This document shows, in pieces, positions 11,482-20,640 of a stretch of 64,000 nucleotides of DNA (positions within the stretch are counted from its first letter, which is position 1; each line of letters opens with the position of its first letter). Source of the stretch: Mycetohabitans endofungorum (GTDB lineage Bacteria > Pseudomonadota > Gammaproteobacteria > Burkholderiales > Burkholderiaceae); contig NZ_PRDW01000003.1 of NCBI RefSeq assembly GCF_002927045.1, positions 1-64,000 of the forward strand, read 5' to 3'. A program made the position numbers and the translations under genes. The notes below the pieces were generated by a model. The model worked only from the letters and a program-made list of their open reading frames with translations, made no database searches and had not been told where the DNA came from.

Positions 11482-14400
11482 ATGCTCAGTGTGGTTCTTG
11501 GCGGATTCGGATTTTCCACAGCCTGGCTTATCGTCCTCGCGTGGCGGCTCGCGCGTGCACTGTGGCCGGGCAGCACCGGCCTGCAGGGGCCCGGAACAAT
11601 CCGCCTGTGGCTCGGCGCCGTCGTCGTCTTGGTCGCCAGCAGCGCGCTGGAAGCGCGGCTCGCAACGCATGCTGCGTACGACGCGATCGGCCGTGCAAGC
11701 GCCGCAGGCCTGGCCGCGCTGCTGGGCACACCCGCGTCGATCGTCGTGTTCACGCTGTTGTGGATCGCCGCACTGCCGTGGCTATTTGGCGCCCAATGGG
11801 CGCAATGCCTCGCGTACCTGGACCGTACTTTCGGCCTAGGCATCGGTATCGGCACACGCCGCCCGTCGCGTGACGAACAACATGAACGCCCGACACGTCG
11901 CTCCACCGGCGGCGACGCAACGCAGGGTCCGCGCGAAAGTTATTTTCGCGTGCTCGGCAACGGCGGTTTTGGCCCGAACGATACGCGTGGCAAACGCGCG
12001 TCCGCATCCCGCTGGCCCGACGCGCGCCGCTTACCGAAGCGCCTGGGCATGACACGCGGTTTTACGGCCCCATCGCCGGACGCCCGGTTCGAGTCGGCGG
12101 GCCCATCGGCGAGCCTTCATGACCACGGCCGCGGGCCGGCGACCGCGTTGCCCGCCGCCACGTCGACGCCCGCGGTGTCGCCAGTGGCCACCCCGGCGCC
12201 GTGCACCGCCCCTGCGCCCAACACCTCGAAGGTTCTTTCACGCGGCAGAAACGAACCGCTAAAGACGGCGGGAACCTTGCGCGTGACGAGGCCGGCCTCA
12301 CTGGTGCGGCCGGCTGTGCCCCCGTATGCGGCCCATTCGCGCGCCATCCCGCGCACAGCCGTGCCCGACGGTGACAAAGCGCGCCGCATGATGCCGCGTG
12401 GCGGCGCCCCCGCCGCGCCCGCTCCCCGGCTAGTGCCGTCGCGCACGCCGCCGCGCCCGTATCGGCCGAGCGACAACTACCTAGAGCGCGCTGCGGCACA
12501 GCGCGCCAGCCCCGCGAGTGGACCAGCACAACTGGACGGCGTGTTCGCTGCGCCGTCAGCACCGTCAGCACCGCCAAGCATCGTGGCGGCACTGCGCGCG
12601 ATCGAGCAACAAGCAGCTCAATGGAGCGCGCTCGCCGGCGCAAGCCTTGACCGACGAGCGGGTCGCCACGGCAACACGGCCACCGCGCTGCCAGAAGCGC
12701 CCGTGCCTGCTGCGTCACCGCTGGCTCAACCCTCGTCAGAATCTGCGGCAATACCTCACGATCCGTCCCCGGCGGCGCTCGCTCCAACGTCCCCTGTTAC
12801 GTCTTCGTCGGCGTGTGCAGCGCCGCGATTGGATCCGGACCAGTCAAGGCCCGCTGCGGCACCGCCGGACGCAGCCACACCGGAATATGCTCTCACGCCG
12901 CCGACCCGATCGTCGTCGGAATCCGACTCGCCACCATTGGCCCCCCTCCCGCCAGCGCGTGCCGAGACGCCTTTGGACACCCTTCGGTCGCCTGAGCTGC
13001 GCATGGATGCGCCGCCAGACCTGCCCCCAGCCGCTCCCCCACCGGTCGTCCCGCCGACTGCCCGGGCCGCGGCAGCGACAGCTGCCGCTGTCGTCTGCGC
13101 ACCGGCACCCTTGCCGACGTCGGCGCCGATATCTACACCCGGGCCGATGTCCATGCTCGAGTCGATGCCCGGTCCCAACGGCGCGCCGGTTTCCGCCACG
13201 GTGCCTGCAGCACCCGACGAAACCGTACCGGCGGTAAGCCCCGCCTCGAAGCGCAACACGTTCCCATTCCAGGCGAGCGCCGCCTCGCCTATCGAATTGC
13301 CGGCCCTGGCGCTGCTCGCAAGCGGCTCCGACATTATCGAACCGGTATCCGAGGCGACGCTCGCCGCGACCGGCCAATTAATTGAGCAACGGCTCAAGGA
13401 GTTCAAGGTGCCGGTGTCCGTGATCGGCGCTTCGGCCGGCCCGGTAATCACGCGCTTCGAGATCGAGCCGGCACTGGGGGTGCGCGGCAGCCAGATCGTA
13501 GGCTTGATGAAGGACTTGTCACGCGGCCTCGGATTGACGTCAATCCGCGTGGTCGAGACGATCCCGGGCAAGACCTGCATGGGACTCGAACTGCCCAACG
13601 CTCGACGGCAAGTGATCCGGTTGGCGGACATCCTCGCGTCGCGGGAATACACGGGTTCGGCATCGCAACTCACGCTCGCGCTGGGCAAGGACATCACGGG
13701 TGAACCGGTCGTGACCGACTTGGCGCGCGCGCCGCACATGCTCGTGGCCGGCACCACCGGCTCGGGCAAGTCGGTGGCGATCAACGCGATGATCGTGTCC
13801 TTGCTGTATAAGGCAACGCCACAGGACGTCCGGTTGATCATGATCGACCCGAAGATGCTGGAGCTGTCGGTCTACGAGGGCATCCCGCACCTGCTTGCGC
13901 CGGTCGTGACCGACATGAAGCTCGCCGCGAACGCACTGACGTGGTGCGTCGCGGAAATGGAAAAGCGCTACCGGCTGATGTCCGCGCTCGGTGTGCGCAA
14001 CCTCGCGGGCTTCAACCAGAAAATCGTCGATGCTGAGCAGGCCGGACGCAAGGTCGGCAATCCGTTCTCGCTGACGCCGGACGCACCGGAACCGCTTGCC
14101 CCCCTACCCATGATCGTGGTGGTCATCGACGAGCTAGCGGACCTGATGATGGTGTCCGGCAAGAAGATCGAGGAGTTAATCGCGCGGCTCGCGCAAAAGG
14201 CCCGGGCTGCGGGGATCCACTTGATCTTGGCCACGCAACGGCCGTCAGTCGACGTGATTACGGGCCTGATCAAGGCGAACATTCCGACGCGGGTGGCATT
14301 CCAGGTATCGTCCAAGGTGGACTCGCGCACCATCCTCGATCAGATGGGCGCGGAATCGCTGCTCGGCCAAGGGGACATGCTGTTCCTGCCCCCCGGCACC

Positions 14401-14766
14401 GGCTATCCGCAGCGGGTCCACGGTGCCTTCGTCGCGGACGAAGAAGTACATCGCGTCGTCGAACATCTGAAACAGTTCGGTGAACCGGAATACGAAGAAG
14501 GCATCTTAGCTGGCGTGCCCGGGGACAGTGCGGCCACGGACCTATTCGGCGAGGCGCCCGATGCAGAGGCCGATCCGCTGTATGACGAGGCCGTGGCATT
14601 CGTGTTGCGCAGCCGCCGCGCGTCGATCTCGTCGGTGCAACGGCAGTTGCGCATCGGCTACAACCGCGCTGCCCGTTTGGTCGAGCAAATGGAAGCGGCC
14701 TCACTAGTGTCGTCAATGGGAGTCAATGGTAGCCGCGAAGTGCTCGCGCCGGCGCCCACGGACTGA
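11482..14766 (+). CDS. ftsK: DNA translocase FtsK/SpoIIIE with long low-complexity linker
   Basis: Septum-located DNA pump that moves chromosome ends during division. The 1094-residue protein has about three hydrophobic segments in residues 1-110, then roughly 480 residues of Pro/Ala/Ser-rich sequence, then the motor from about residue 600. Walker A is [15 protein letters not shown] (near 756) and Walker B is [14 protein letters not shown]. The gamma domain (residues 1030-1094, [38 protein letters not shown], in pieces) is the KOPS-reading winged helix. An in-frame TGA 15 bases upstream fixes ATG 11482 as the first possible ATG. Fewer membrane helices than the usual four suggest it is the second FtsK paralogue that Burkholderia genomes carry. 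Confidence 0.93.
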   Translation: MLSVVLGGFGFSTAWLIVLAWRLARALWPGSTGLQGPGTIRLWLGAVVVLVASSALEARLATHAAYDAIGRASAAGLAALLGTPASIVVFTLLWIAALPWLFGAQWAQCLAYLDRTFGLGIGIGTRRPSRDEQHERPTRRSTGGDATQGPRESYFRVLGNGGFGPNDTRGKRASASRWPDARRLPKRLGMTRGFTAPSPDARFESAGPSASLHDHGRGPATALPAATSTPAVSPVATPAPCTAPAPNTSKVLSRGRNEPLKTAGTLRVTRPASLVRPAVPPYAAHSRAIPRTAVPDGDKARRMMPRGGAPAAPAPRLVPSRTPPRPYRPSDNYLERAAAQRASPASGPAQLDGVFAAPSAPSAPPSIVAALRAIEQQAAQWSALAGASLDRRAGRHGNTATALPEAPVPAASPLAQPSSESAAIPHDPSPAALAPTSPVTSSSACAAPRLDPDQSRPAAAPPDAATPEYALTPPTRSSSESDSPPLAPLPPARAETPLDTLRSPELRMDAPPDLPPAAPPPVVPPTARAAAATAAAVVCAPAPLPTSAPISTPGPMSMLESMPGPNGAPVSATVPAAPDETVPAVSPASKRNTFPFQASAASPIELPALALLASGSDIIEPVSEATLAATGQLIEQRLKEFKVPVSVIGASAGPVITRFEIEPALGVRGSQIVGLMKDLSRGLGLTSIRVVETIPGKTCMGLELPNARRQVIRLADILASREYTGSASQLTLALGKDITGEPVVTDLARAPHMLVAGTTGSGKSVAINAMIVSLLYKATPQDVRLIMIDPKMLELSVYEGIPHLLAPVVTDMKLAANALTWCVAEMEKRYRLMSALGVRNLAGFNQKIVDAEQAGRKVGNPFSLTPDAPEPLAPLPMIVVVIDELADLMMVSGKKIEELIARLAQKARAAGIHLILATQRPSVDVITGLIKANIPTRVAFQVSSKVDSRTILDQMGAESLLGQGDMLFLPPGTGYPQRVHGAFVADEEVHRVVEHLKQFGEPEYEEGILAGVPGDSAATDLFGEAPDAEADPLYDEAVAFVLRSRRASISSVQRQLRIGYNRAARLVEQMEAASLVSSMGVNGSREVLAPAPTD

Positions 14767-14774
14767 GCCACCGC

Positions 14775-15012
14775 ACCCGCACCGCGCGCGCCACGCGGTG
14801 TGCTGCCCAGGCTCGACTGGCGGCCCACGAGGCTCAGGAAGCCGTTGTCGGCATCGACCGAATAGATCACGATCTCGTTAGCATCACCACGGTTGGTCGC
14901 ATACAGGAAACGGCCGTCCGGCGACAGGTGAATCGCGCCACCGCCCACCTTGCCGCGAAAGCCCGGCGCGCTCAACGGCACGGTGTGCCCGCGAGTCAAC
15001 GGCAAACGCTCC
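14775..15012 (-). pseudogene. Lactonase (7-bladed beta-propeller, YbhE type) internal fragment
   Basis: The minus strand encodes LTRGHTVPLSAPGFRG, GAIHLSPDGRFLYATNRGD, ANEIVIYSVDADNGFLSLVG and SLGSTPRG. This is a run of about 70 residues typical of the middle of 6-phosphogluconolactonase-like beta-propeller lactonases (normally near 350-390 residues). The match ends abruptly at STPR, where the family continues with RNFAID, and the upstream part is absent. Both ends are therefore missing. A remnant squeezed between ftsK and the next gene. Confidence 0.65.
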
Positions 15013-15036
15013 CGTGCCGGGCCCGCGGGGCAACGG

Positions 15037-15294
15037 CTATCCGTTGCAAAGCTGTTCGAGGCGCCACCTGTCCTGCGGGGAGAGCGGCCCCACTGTGAAC
15101 TGCCCATGCTGCTCGCAGTAACGGGTGAAGCACGCACGTTCGATCAGAAACACCGCGGCCGTCTCCATGCCGTTGCGCGACAGTCCGAGCCGTCGGTAGT
15201 CCAGCTCGAGTACGGAGTCCGGTTCGGTAGCGGGCAGATGATCGGCGGCGGACAGGATCGTGATGCAATCGACTTTTGATGGATTCGTCAGCAT
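15037..15294 (-). CDS. Hypothetical protein, about 85 residues
   Basis: I do not recognise this gene. From the ATG at 15294 it reads MLTNPSKVDCITILSAADHL, then PATEPDSVLELDYRRLGLSR and METAAVFLIERACFTRYCEQHG, ending QDRWRLEQLCNG. The composition is that of a real compact soluble protein, with amphipathic helices and no signal peptide, and unlike a shadow of another gene. An in-frame GTG/ATG at 15360 would add 22 residues of poorer quality. No good SD is visible. Its neighbours (a lactonase relic and a GH15 enzyme on the other strand) give no clue. Confidence 0.5.
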   Translation of the reverse strand: MLTNPSKVDCITILSAADHLPATEPDSVLELDYRRLGLSRNGMETAAVFLIERACFTRYCEQHGQFTVGPLSPQDRWRLEQLCNG

Positions 15295-15561
15295 GTCTGG
15301 GAGCCGCAAGGTGACCGGGAGAGGACGTCCGGGCCTGGTGGCGCTCGCTGCACACCCCATCGTCCGGAAACTTCATCATAGGAACAGCACGAGCAGATTG
15401 CCCGATCAACGACACCAACACGTGCCACAGCGGTATGTCATTTGCATCCATCGGGCGCGCCGCGCCCGCCCAACTGTTTGCCAAAAGACCGGCAACACGC
15501 GGGCTGCGCTCAATTGCCTTATGATCGGGAACCATGCGCAGCTCCTGCTCCGACTCCACCC

Positions 15562-17448
15562 ATGCCCCGTGCAATCGAAGACTATGCGTTGATCGGCGAT
15601 GGTCACACCGCGGCGCTGGTCGGCCGCGACGGTTCAATCGACTGGCTATGCTGGCCGCGGTTTGATTCCGGCGCCTGCTTTGCGGCATTGCTCGGCACGC
15701 CCGAGCATGGCCGCTGGCTGATCGCACCTTATACGCCAGACGCGGCGTCGCACCCGCCAGACGACGCGACGCCGCTGACGGTATCCAGCACCCGCCGGCG
15801 CTATCGCGGCGACACGTTGATCCTGGAAACCGACTTCGAGACGCCAGACGGCGCCGTCACGCTAATCGACTTCATGCCGTCACGCAGCGGCCATTCGGAG
15901 CTGGTGCGTATCGTCGTCGGCCAGCGGGGCGCCGTGCGCATGCGCATGGAGCTGGTGCTGCGCTTTGACTACGGTTACTCGGTGCCATGGGTCAGCCGGC
16001 TCGACGACGGCAGCGGCATCCGCGCGATTGTCGGTCCCGACATGGCCGTGCTGCGCACGCCGGTGGCGCTGCACGGCCAGAACATGCACACCGTCGCGGA
16101 CTTCACCGTGCGTGACGGCGAGCGGATACCCTTCGTGCTCGCGTATGCTCCGTCGCACGAACGCCTGCCTGCCGCCCGTGATCCGCACCGTACGCTGGCA
16201 CGCACCGAGTCATACTGGTGCAAATGGTCGTCGCGCTGCACGGTTGCGGGCCGGTGGGCGCCGGCGATCCGGCGCTCGCTGATCACGCTGCGCGCACTGG
16301 CCTACGAACCGACGGGTGGGATCGTGGCGGCGCCAACCACGTCGTTACCCGAGTACCTTGGCGGCACGCGCAACTGGGACTATCGCTACACATGGCTGCG
16401 CGACGCGACGATCACGCTGCTCGCGCTGATGCGCGGTGGATACTATGACGAAGCCTGCGCGTGGCGCGCATGGCTGGGTCGCGTCATGGCCGGCTCGCCG
16501 ACCCAGTTGCAGATCATGTACGGTATTGGCGGCGAACGACGGCTACCGGAATGGGAGGCGTCGTGGCTGCCCGGCTACGAAGATTCCCGGCCGGTCAGGC
16601 TCGGCAACAACGCAGTCGGGCAATTGCAGTTGGACGTCTACGGTGAAGTCATGAATGCGTTGCACCTGGCCCGAGTGGGCGGGCTGGACGCCGATGAAAC
16701 CGCTTGGTCCATTCAATGCGAAATGGTCAATCACCTCGAAAAGATCTGGACGGAACCGGACGAGGGGATCTGGGAAGTCAGGGGCGGCCGGCAGCACTTC
16801 ACCTTCTCGAAAGTCATGGCGTGGGTCGCGTGCGACCGGATCCTCAAGTCAGCCGAGCGCTTCTCGTTGCCCGGTCCGCTCGACCGGTGGCGCCGCGTGC
16901 GCGACGAAATCCACGCGCAGGTCTGCGCGTGCAGCTGGAACCCGGCGTTGAACGCGTTCGCGCAAAGCTATCGCGGCGAAGCCGGCGGCAACGACCTGGA
17001 TGCCAGCGTATTGCTGATGCCGCTGGTCGGATTTTTGCCCCCGACGGACCCGCGGGTGCGCGGCACGGTTGAGGCGATCGATCGTACGTTGAGCGAGCAC
17101 GGGCTAATCAAGCGCTATCACACCAGCGATGTCGACGACGGGCTGCCGCCCGGCGAAGGAACGTTCCTGGCATGCAGCTTTTGGATGGTCGACAACCTCG
17201 TGTTGCAGGGTCGGCTTGATGAAGCGCACCGGCGCTACGAGCGGCTGCTGTCCCTGTGCAACGACGTAGGGCTATTGTCGGAAGAATACGACACCAACGC
17301 AGGCCGGATGGTCGGCAACTTCCCACAGGCGTTTTCCCATGTTGCGCTGGTGCATACCGGATTGAACCTCATGCGGCACGAAGAACAGATGGCCAAGACC
17401 GCCGCCGGCGACGACCACTCTCGTTCCGCGCTAGATGCGCCGCAGTAA
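15562..17448 (+). CDS. Glycoside hydrolase family 15 (glucoamylase/trehalase-like)
   Basis: A 628-residue GH15 protein. The start MPRAIEDYALIGDGHTAALVGRDGSIDWLCWPRFDSG (read in parts) is the conserved N-terminal beta-sandwich of this group. The catalytic (alpha/alpha)6 barrel begins near residue 255 with the GGTRNWDYRYTWLRDA signature. Members hydrolyse alpha-glucosidic bonds (glucoamylase, isomaltase or trehalase); the substrate here cannot be read. In relatives such genes often sit beside otsA/otsB, whereas here otsA is about 37 kb away. The frame extends upstream to 15442, but the family begins at ATG 15562. Cytoplasmic: no signal peptide. Confidence 0.88.
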   Translation: MPRAIEDYALIGDGHTAALVGRDGSIDWLCWPRFDSGACFAALLGTPEHGRWLIAPYTPDAASHPPDDATPLTVSSTRRRYRGDTLILETDFETPDGAVTLIDFMPSRSGHSELVRIVVGQRGAVRMRMELVLRFDYGYSVPWVSRLDDGSGIRAIVGPDMAVLRTPVALHGQNMHTVADFTVRDGERIPFVLAYAPSHERLPAARDPHRTLARTESYWCKWSSRCTVAGRWAPAIRRSLITLRALAYEPTGGIVAAPTTSLPEYLGGTRNWDYRYTWLRDATITLLALMRGGYYDEACAWRAWLGRVMAGSPTQLQIMYGIGGERRLPEWEASWLPGYEDSRPVRLGNNAVGQLQLDVYGEVMNALHLARVGGLDADETAWSIQCEMVNHLEKIWTEPDEGIWEVRGGRQHFTFSKVMAWVACDRILKSAERFSLPGPLDRWRRVRDEIHAQVCACSWNPALNAFAQSYRGEAGGNDLDASVLLMPLVGFLPPTDPRVRGTVEAIDRTLSEHGLIKRYHTSDVDDGLPPGEGTFLACSFWMVDNLVLQGRLDEAHRRYERLLSLCNDVGLLSEEYDTNAGRMVGNFPQAFSHVALVHTGLNLMRHEEQMAKTAAGDDHSRSALDAPQ

Positions 17449-17543
17449 GCGACACGCTCACCAGCGGGATTTGCTGCATTGCACCAGCCCGCGATTGTCC
17501 GATATGATCGGATGTCAGGATTGGACACGTCATCCTGCGCCCG

Positions 17544-17570
17544 GCCGCCCGCGTGTCTCGCGCGGGCGGC
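17544..17570. terminator. Perfect 10-bp GC hairpin, no U-tract
   Basis: GCCGCCCGCG (17544-17553), a seven-base loop, then CGCGGGCGGC (17561-17570): a perfect stem between the GH15 stop (17448) and phaZ (17647). No T run follows on either strand, so it is not a classical intrinsic terminator. It may end the GH15 transcript with Rho, or fold in the phaZ leader. Confidence 0.4.
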
Positions 17571-17646
17571 GAGAAGCACTCGGCTTCGATCGGCGCCATA
17601 CCGATGGCAGCGGGAATCGACCCACATGCCGTAACACGGAGCAAGC

Positions 17647-18909
17647 ATGCTCTATCAATTTCACGAATTCCAGCGCGCGCTGCTGAGCCCGCTAACTGCC
17701 TGGGCGCAATCCGCGTCGAAATCGTTCGCGAATCCGGCCAGTCCGCTCGCCTACGTCCCTGGCGCATCGCGCTGGGCCGCCGCCTACGAGTTGCTATACC
17801 GGCTCGGCAAGGACTACGAACGCCCCGAATTTAACATCAAGCAGATCGAGAAGGACGGCCGCAGCATCCCGGTCGTCGAACAGACGATCCTGGAAAAACC
17901 GTTTTGCCGGCTGCTGCGCTTCAAGCGGTATTCCGACGACAGCGACGCCGTATCGCAACTGAAGCATGAACCCATCGTGCTGGTCTGTGCACCGCTGTCC
18001 GGACATCACTCGACGCTGTTGCGCGATACGGTGCGCACGCTGCTGCAGGACCACAAAGTCTACATCACCGACTGGATCGATGCACGGATGGTGCCGCTCG
18101 AGGCCGGCGCGTTCCATCTGGACGACTACGTCGAGTACATCCAGGACTTTATCCGACACATCGGCGCGAAGAACCTGCACGTGATCTCGGTATGCCAGCC
18201 GACGGTGCCGGTGCTCGCGGCGATCTCGCTGATGGCCAGCCGCGGCGAGGACACACCACGTACGATGACGATGATGGGAGGGCCGATCGATGCCCGTAAG
18301 AGCCCAACGTCGGTGAACTCGCTGGCAACGCAGCATTCGTACGAGTGGTTTGAGAACAATGTGATCTATACGGTGCCGTCGAACTATCCGGGCGTGGGCC
18401 GCAAAGTTTATCCGGGTTTTCTACAGCACGCCGGGTTCGTTGCGATGAACCCGGAGCGGCATCTGCAATCGCATTGGGAATTCTTTGAGAATCTAGTGCG
18501 CGGCGACGAAGACGATGCCGAAGCGCATCGCCGCTTCTACGACGAATACAACGCCGTGCTGGACATGGCGGCGGAATATTACTTGGAAACGATCCGCATC
18601 GTGTTTCAGGAATTCCGGCTCGCGCAAGGCACTTGGACCGTCAACGGCGAGCCGGTGCGTCCGCAAGACATCACCGATACCGCGCTCTTTACGATCGAGG
18701 GCGAGCTGGATGACATCTCCGGCTGTGGACAGACGCGCGCCGCCCACACGCTGTGCACCGGCATTGCGTCAGCGTCACACCGGCATTTCACCGCGGAGCA
18801 ATGCGGTCACTACGGGATCTTCTCGGGACGGCGCTGGCGCACGATCATCTATGCGCAAATCCGCGAGTTCATCCATGAGCATGATCACGAGGCTACGGTG
18901 CAGGCGTAG
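17647..18909 (+). CDS. phaZ: Intracellular polyhydroxybutyrate depolymerase
   Basis: Mobilises stored poly-3-hydroxybutyrate in the cytoplasm. The 420-residue protein matches the PhaZ1 group of intracellular depolymerases: it starts MLYQFHEFQRALLSPL and has the alpha/beta-hydrolase core VLVCAPLSGHHSTLLRDTV. The nucleophile is a cysteine, Cys183 in SVCQPTVPVL, as in Ralstonia eutropha PhaZ1, instead of the usual lipase-box serine. Asp and His of the triad are likely in TIEGELDDISG and CGHYGIFSGRRW. No signal peptide, as expected. Monocistronic by appearance; a strong hairpin lies about 80 bases upstream. Confidence 0.93.
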   Translation: MLYQFHEFQRALLSPLTAWAQSASKSFANPASPLAYVPGASRWAAAYELLYRLGKDYERPEFNIKQIEKDGRSIPVVEQTILEKPFCRLLRFKRYSDDSDAVSQLKHEPIVLVCAPLSGHHSTLLRDTVRTLLQDHKVYITDWIDARMVPLEAGAFHLDDYVEYIQDFIRHIGAKNLHVISVCQPTVPVLAAISLMASRGEDTPRTMTMMGGPIDARKSPTSVNSLATQHSYEWFENNVIYTVPSNYPGVGRKVYPGFLQHAGFVAMNPERHLQSHWEFFENLVRGDEDDAEAHRRFYDEYNAVLDMAAEYYLETIRIVFQEFRLAQGTWTVNGEPVRPQDITDTALFTIEGELDDISGCGQTRAAHTLCTGIASASHRHFTAEQCGHYGIFSGRRWRTIIYAQIREFIHEHDHEATVQA

Positions 18910-19135
18910 CGCCGGTGCGGTCGGTTCTCCAACACGGGCAACCGCGATCACAGTGGGCACGTCGCAAGGATTAGCTTGACTGACCTCTAAAACAGTTCGT
19001 GCAATCCTGTCACGGATCTGAATGCTGTGCTTGTTGCCGCGCAGCTTAACGTGGGCCTCACACCGGGCGCACCGCATCTGGATTTGCCGGACATATCAGC
19101 GGCACTGGCGTTCACGCAACGAAAAAACTGAGCCG
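18910..19135. other. Spacer between phaZ and effector locus
   Basis: No gene is supported. A minus-strand frame at 18976-19077 has a CARCEAHVKLRG start that looks faintly zinc-finger-like, but it runs into phaZ antisense sequence and I do not accept it. A run of six A (T on the minus strand, about 19121-19126) follows the effector genes without a clear hairpin. Confidence 0.4.
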
Positions 19136-19225
19136 TTATTTTAAATGGGGCGATTCGGACTCCTCCGATGCGTTGTCCTCTATGTTATCCAGATCGAGCG
19201 GGGGCTTGTAAAATGCCCGGCGCGC
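19136..19225 (-). other. In-frame acidic extension after the effector stop codon
   Basis: Directly after the TAA at 19226-19228 the same frame continues for 29 codons (beginning ARRAFYKPPLDLDNIEDN, ending EESESPHLK) to a second TAA at 19136-19138. The sequence is strongly acidic and polar, unlike random GC-rich translation. I read it as the probable original C-terminus, lost by a nonsense change, or reachable only by readthrough. Confidence 0.45.
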
Positions 19226-20464
19226 TTAATCGAGGGGAATGTACGATGATCTGAGTCGCTTGGTTGCTCTATCGTTCTCCGATTCCGTTGGCTGGCGCTT
19301 TATGCCTGCGGGAGTCCGCAATGGCGCTACATCGTCGGCCCCAACCGGTACTTGCGGAATGGATGGGAAATCCGAAGGCGCAACTTGCCGCCGCCGATCC
19401 GTATCAACGGTACGTAATGGCGCGCTATCCGTGGCCGCACTTCGAGACTCATCCAAAGCCTGCGTCGCATCTGCGCGCGAGACGTCCGAAGCTGCGTGTT
19501 GGATCAAGCTTAGCCTGATGCCTTCGGCAAACGCCTCATCGTTGGCGTCTTGTATTTCCTTTTTGGACGGCTTTTTCTTCGCGTCCAACTTTTCACGGAT
19601 CTTTTGCTGTTTCCCGCTCAAATATGCATCAAGATTTTGGGGACTAACGGTATTTCGCCTTTGCGACGACAGTGGAACGACTCGTCTGGGTGGCCGCCGT
19701 GGCGGAACAACCCCATTATTCGGCCGTGGCGGCGCGTCCTCAAGCGTTGGAGGTGTAGCGTATCTTGGGGAGGAAGGCTGCGGCATTGGCATACTGGGGT
19801 TGATGCCCGGCTCTTGGAACCTCTGCTGCGGCATACCGTAATTGGCGAACGCCGACATCGCGTACTCGGCGCCGCTCGGTTCATGCCAGCCCGCAGTCAT
19901 CGGAACGCTACCGTGGCCAGGCCAGGAAGGCGCCGGCACGCTGCCACTGCCAGAGCCGTATGGACCGTACGACAGCATGATCGCACTACTTGGTACCGCC
20001 GTCATTGGTATGTCGCCCAACAACCGCGAAATGGCAGACACAATCGATGACTGCGGCGGCGGCAGGACGACGACCACGTGGCTTAAAGGCTGAGAAGGCG
20101 CCGACATAACCAACGGGCTATTGCCCCCCATCGGGGTAAACCGTGATGGCGTCCCACTCTCAGGTGGCGGTCCGAATTGCGGCGCTGTAGAAAAGCCTAT
20201 TGCATTGCCGTGTCCCCAAACATGAGGTGGGTGGGCACCTTGCATCGCGCCGCCCGTACTCGGGGAGGCTATATTCCACTGCGCTCGTTCGGACGGTAGC
20301 GCGGCAGCACGCAGACGCGAGCCCCACTTTTTCAACCCGCTTAGCAGTGCCGAAACCCCGGCACGTCCTGGGGTGACGCCCGGCTTGTCATCAGACGCCG
20401 AACGTAGACCTTGCAACTGTGGCAAAACCCATCCAGACACATCCAGTTTTGACCTGTCAATCAT
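19226..20464 (-). CDS. Candidate secreted effector with bipartite NLS (proline/serine-rich)
   Basis: I know no family for this 412-residue protein. It is hydrophilic, rich in Pro, Ser, Gly and Met to about residue 270, followed by a basic, helical segment (residues 285-325, with DAKKKPSKKE) and a C-terminus holding KR-(11)-KRLR at 389-405, a classical bipartite nuclear-localisation pattern. There are no membrane segments and no Sec signal; the first 20 residues (MIDRSKLDVSGWVLPQLQGL) are compatible with type III export. ATG 20464 has a GGAG SD about six bases upstream. It lies downstream of a second anonymous gene behind an hrpII-box promoter. The TAA at 19226 is followed in frame by 29 more sense codons with an acidic bias (see findings). 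Effector status is inference. Confidence 0.6.
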   Translation of the reverse strand: MIDRSKLDVSGWVLPQLQGLRSASDDKPGVTPGRAGVSALLSGLKKWGSRLRAAALPSERAQWNIASPSTGGAMQGAHPPHVWGHGNAIGFSTAPQFGPPPESGTPSRFTPMGGNSPLVMSAPSQPLSHVVVVLPPPQSSIVSAISRLLGDIPMTAVPSSAIMLSYGPYGSGSGSVPAPSWPGHGSVPMTAGWHEPSGAEYAMSAFANYGMPQQRFQEPGINPSMPMPQPSSPRYATPPTLEDAPPRPNNGVVPPRRPPRRVVPLSSQRRNTVSPQNLDAYLSGKQQKIREKLDAKKKPSKKEIQDANDEAFAEGIRLSLIQHAASDVSRADATQALDESRSAATDSAPLRTVDTDRRRQVAPSDFPSIPQVPVGADDVAPLRTPAGIKRQPTESENDRATKRLRSSYIPLD

Positions 20465-20640
20465 ACATGCTCCAATGATCGCGTCCTATTCGAATTGTGC
20501 GTCGCTGCCTGGCGCCACGCACGGCTTGCGCCTCCGGCGCCTCGGCGTGATTTCGCAATGGCACTCCATCGGCGGCCGTCATCGACACTCGCGTAGCATG
20601 CCGGCATGGGTACGCATTTCCAGTTGGTTTGGGCTTTAAA

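Noticed and set aside
12062-13841. Several long minus-strand and shifted frames across the ftsK linker
   Set aside because: They arise from the GC-rich repetitive linker of ftsK; none has an SD or motif.
18775-19077. Minus-strand ORF with CARCEAHVKLRG start, zinc-finger-like
   Set aside because: Only about 34 residues lie outside phaZ antisense sequence, and just one CxxC is present.
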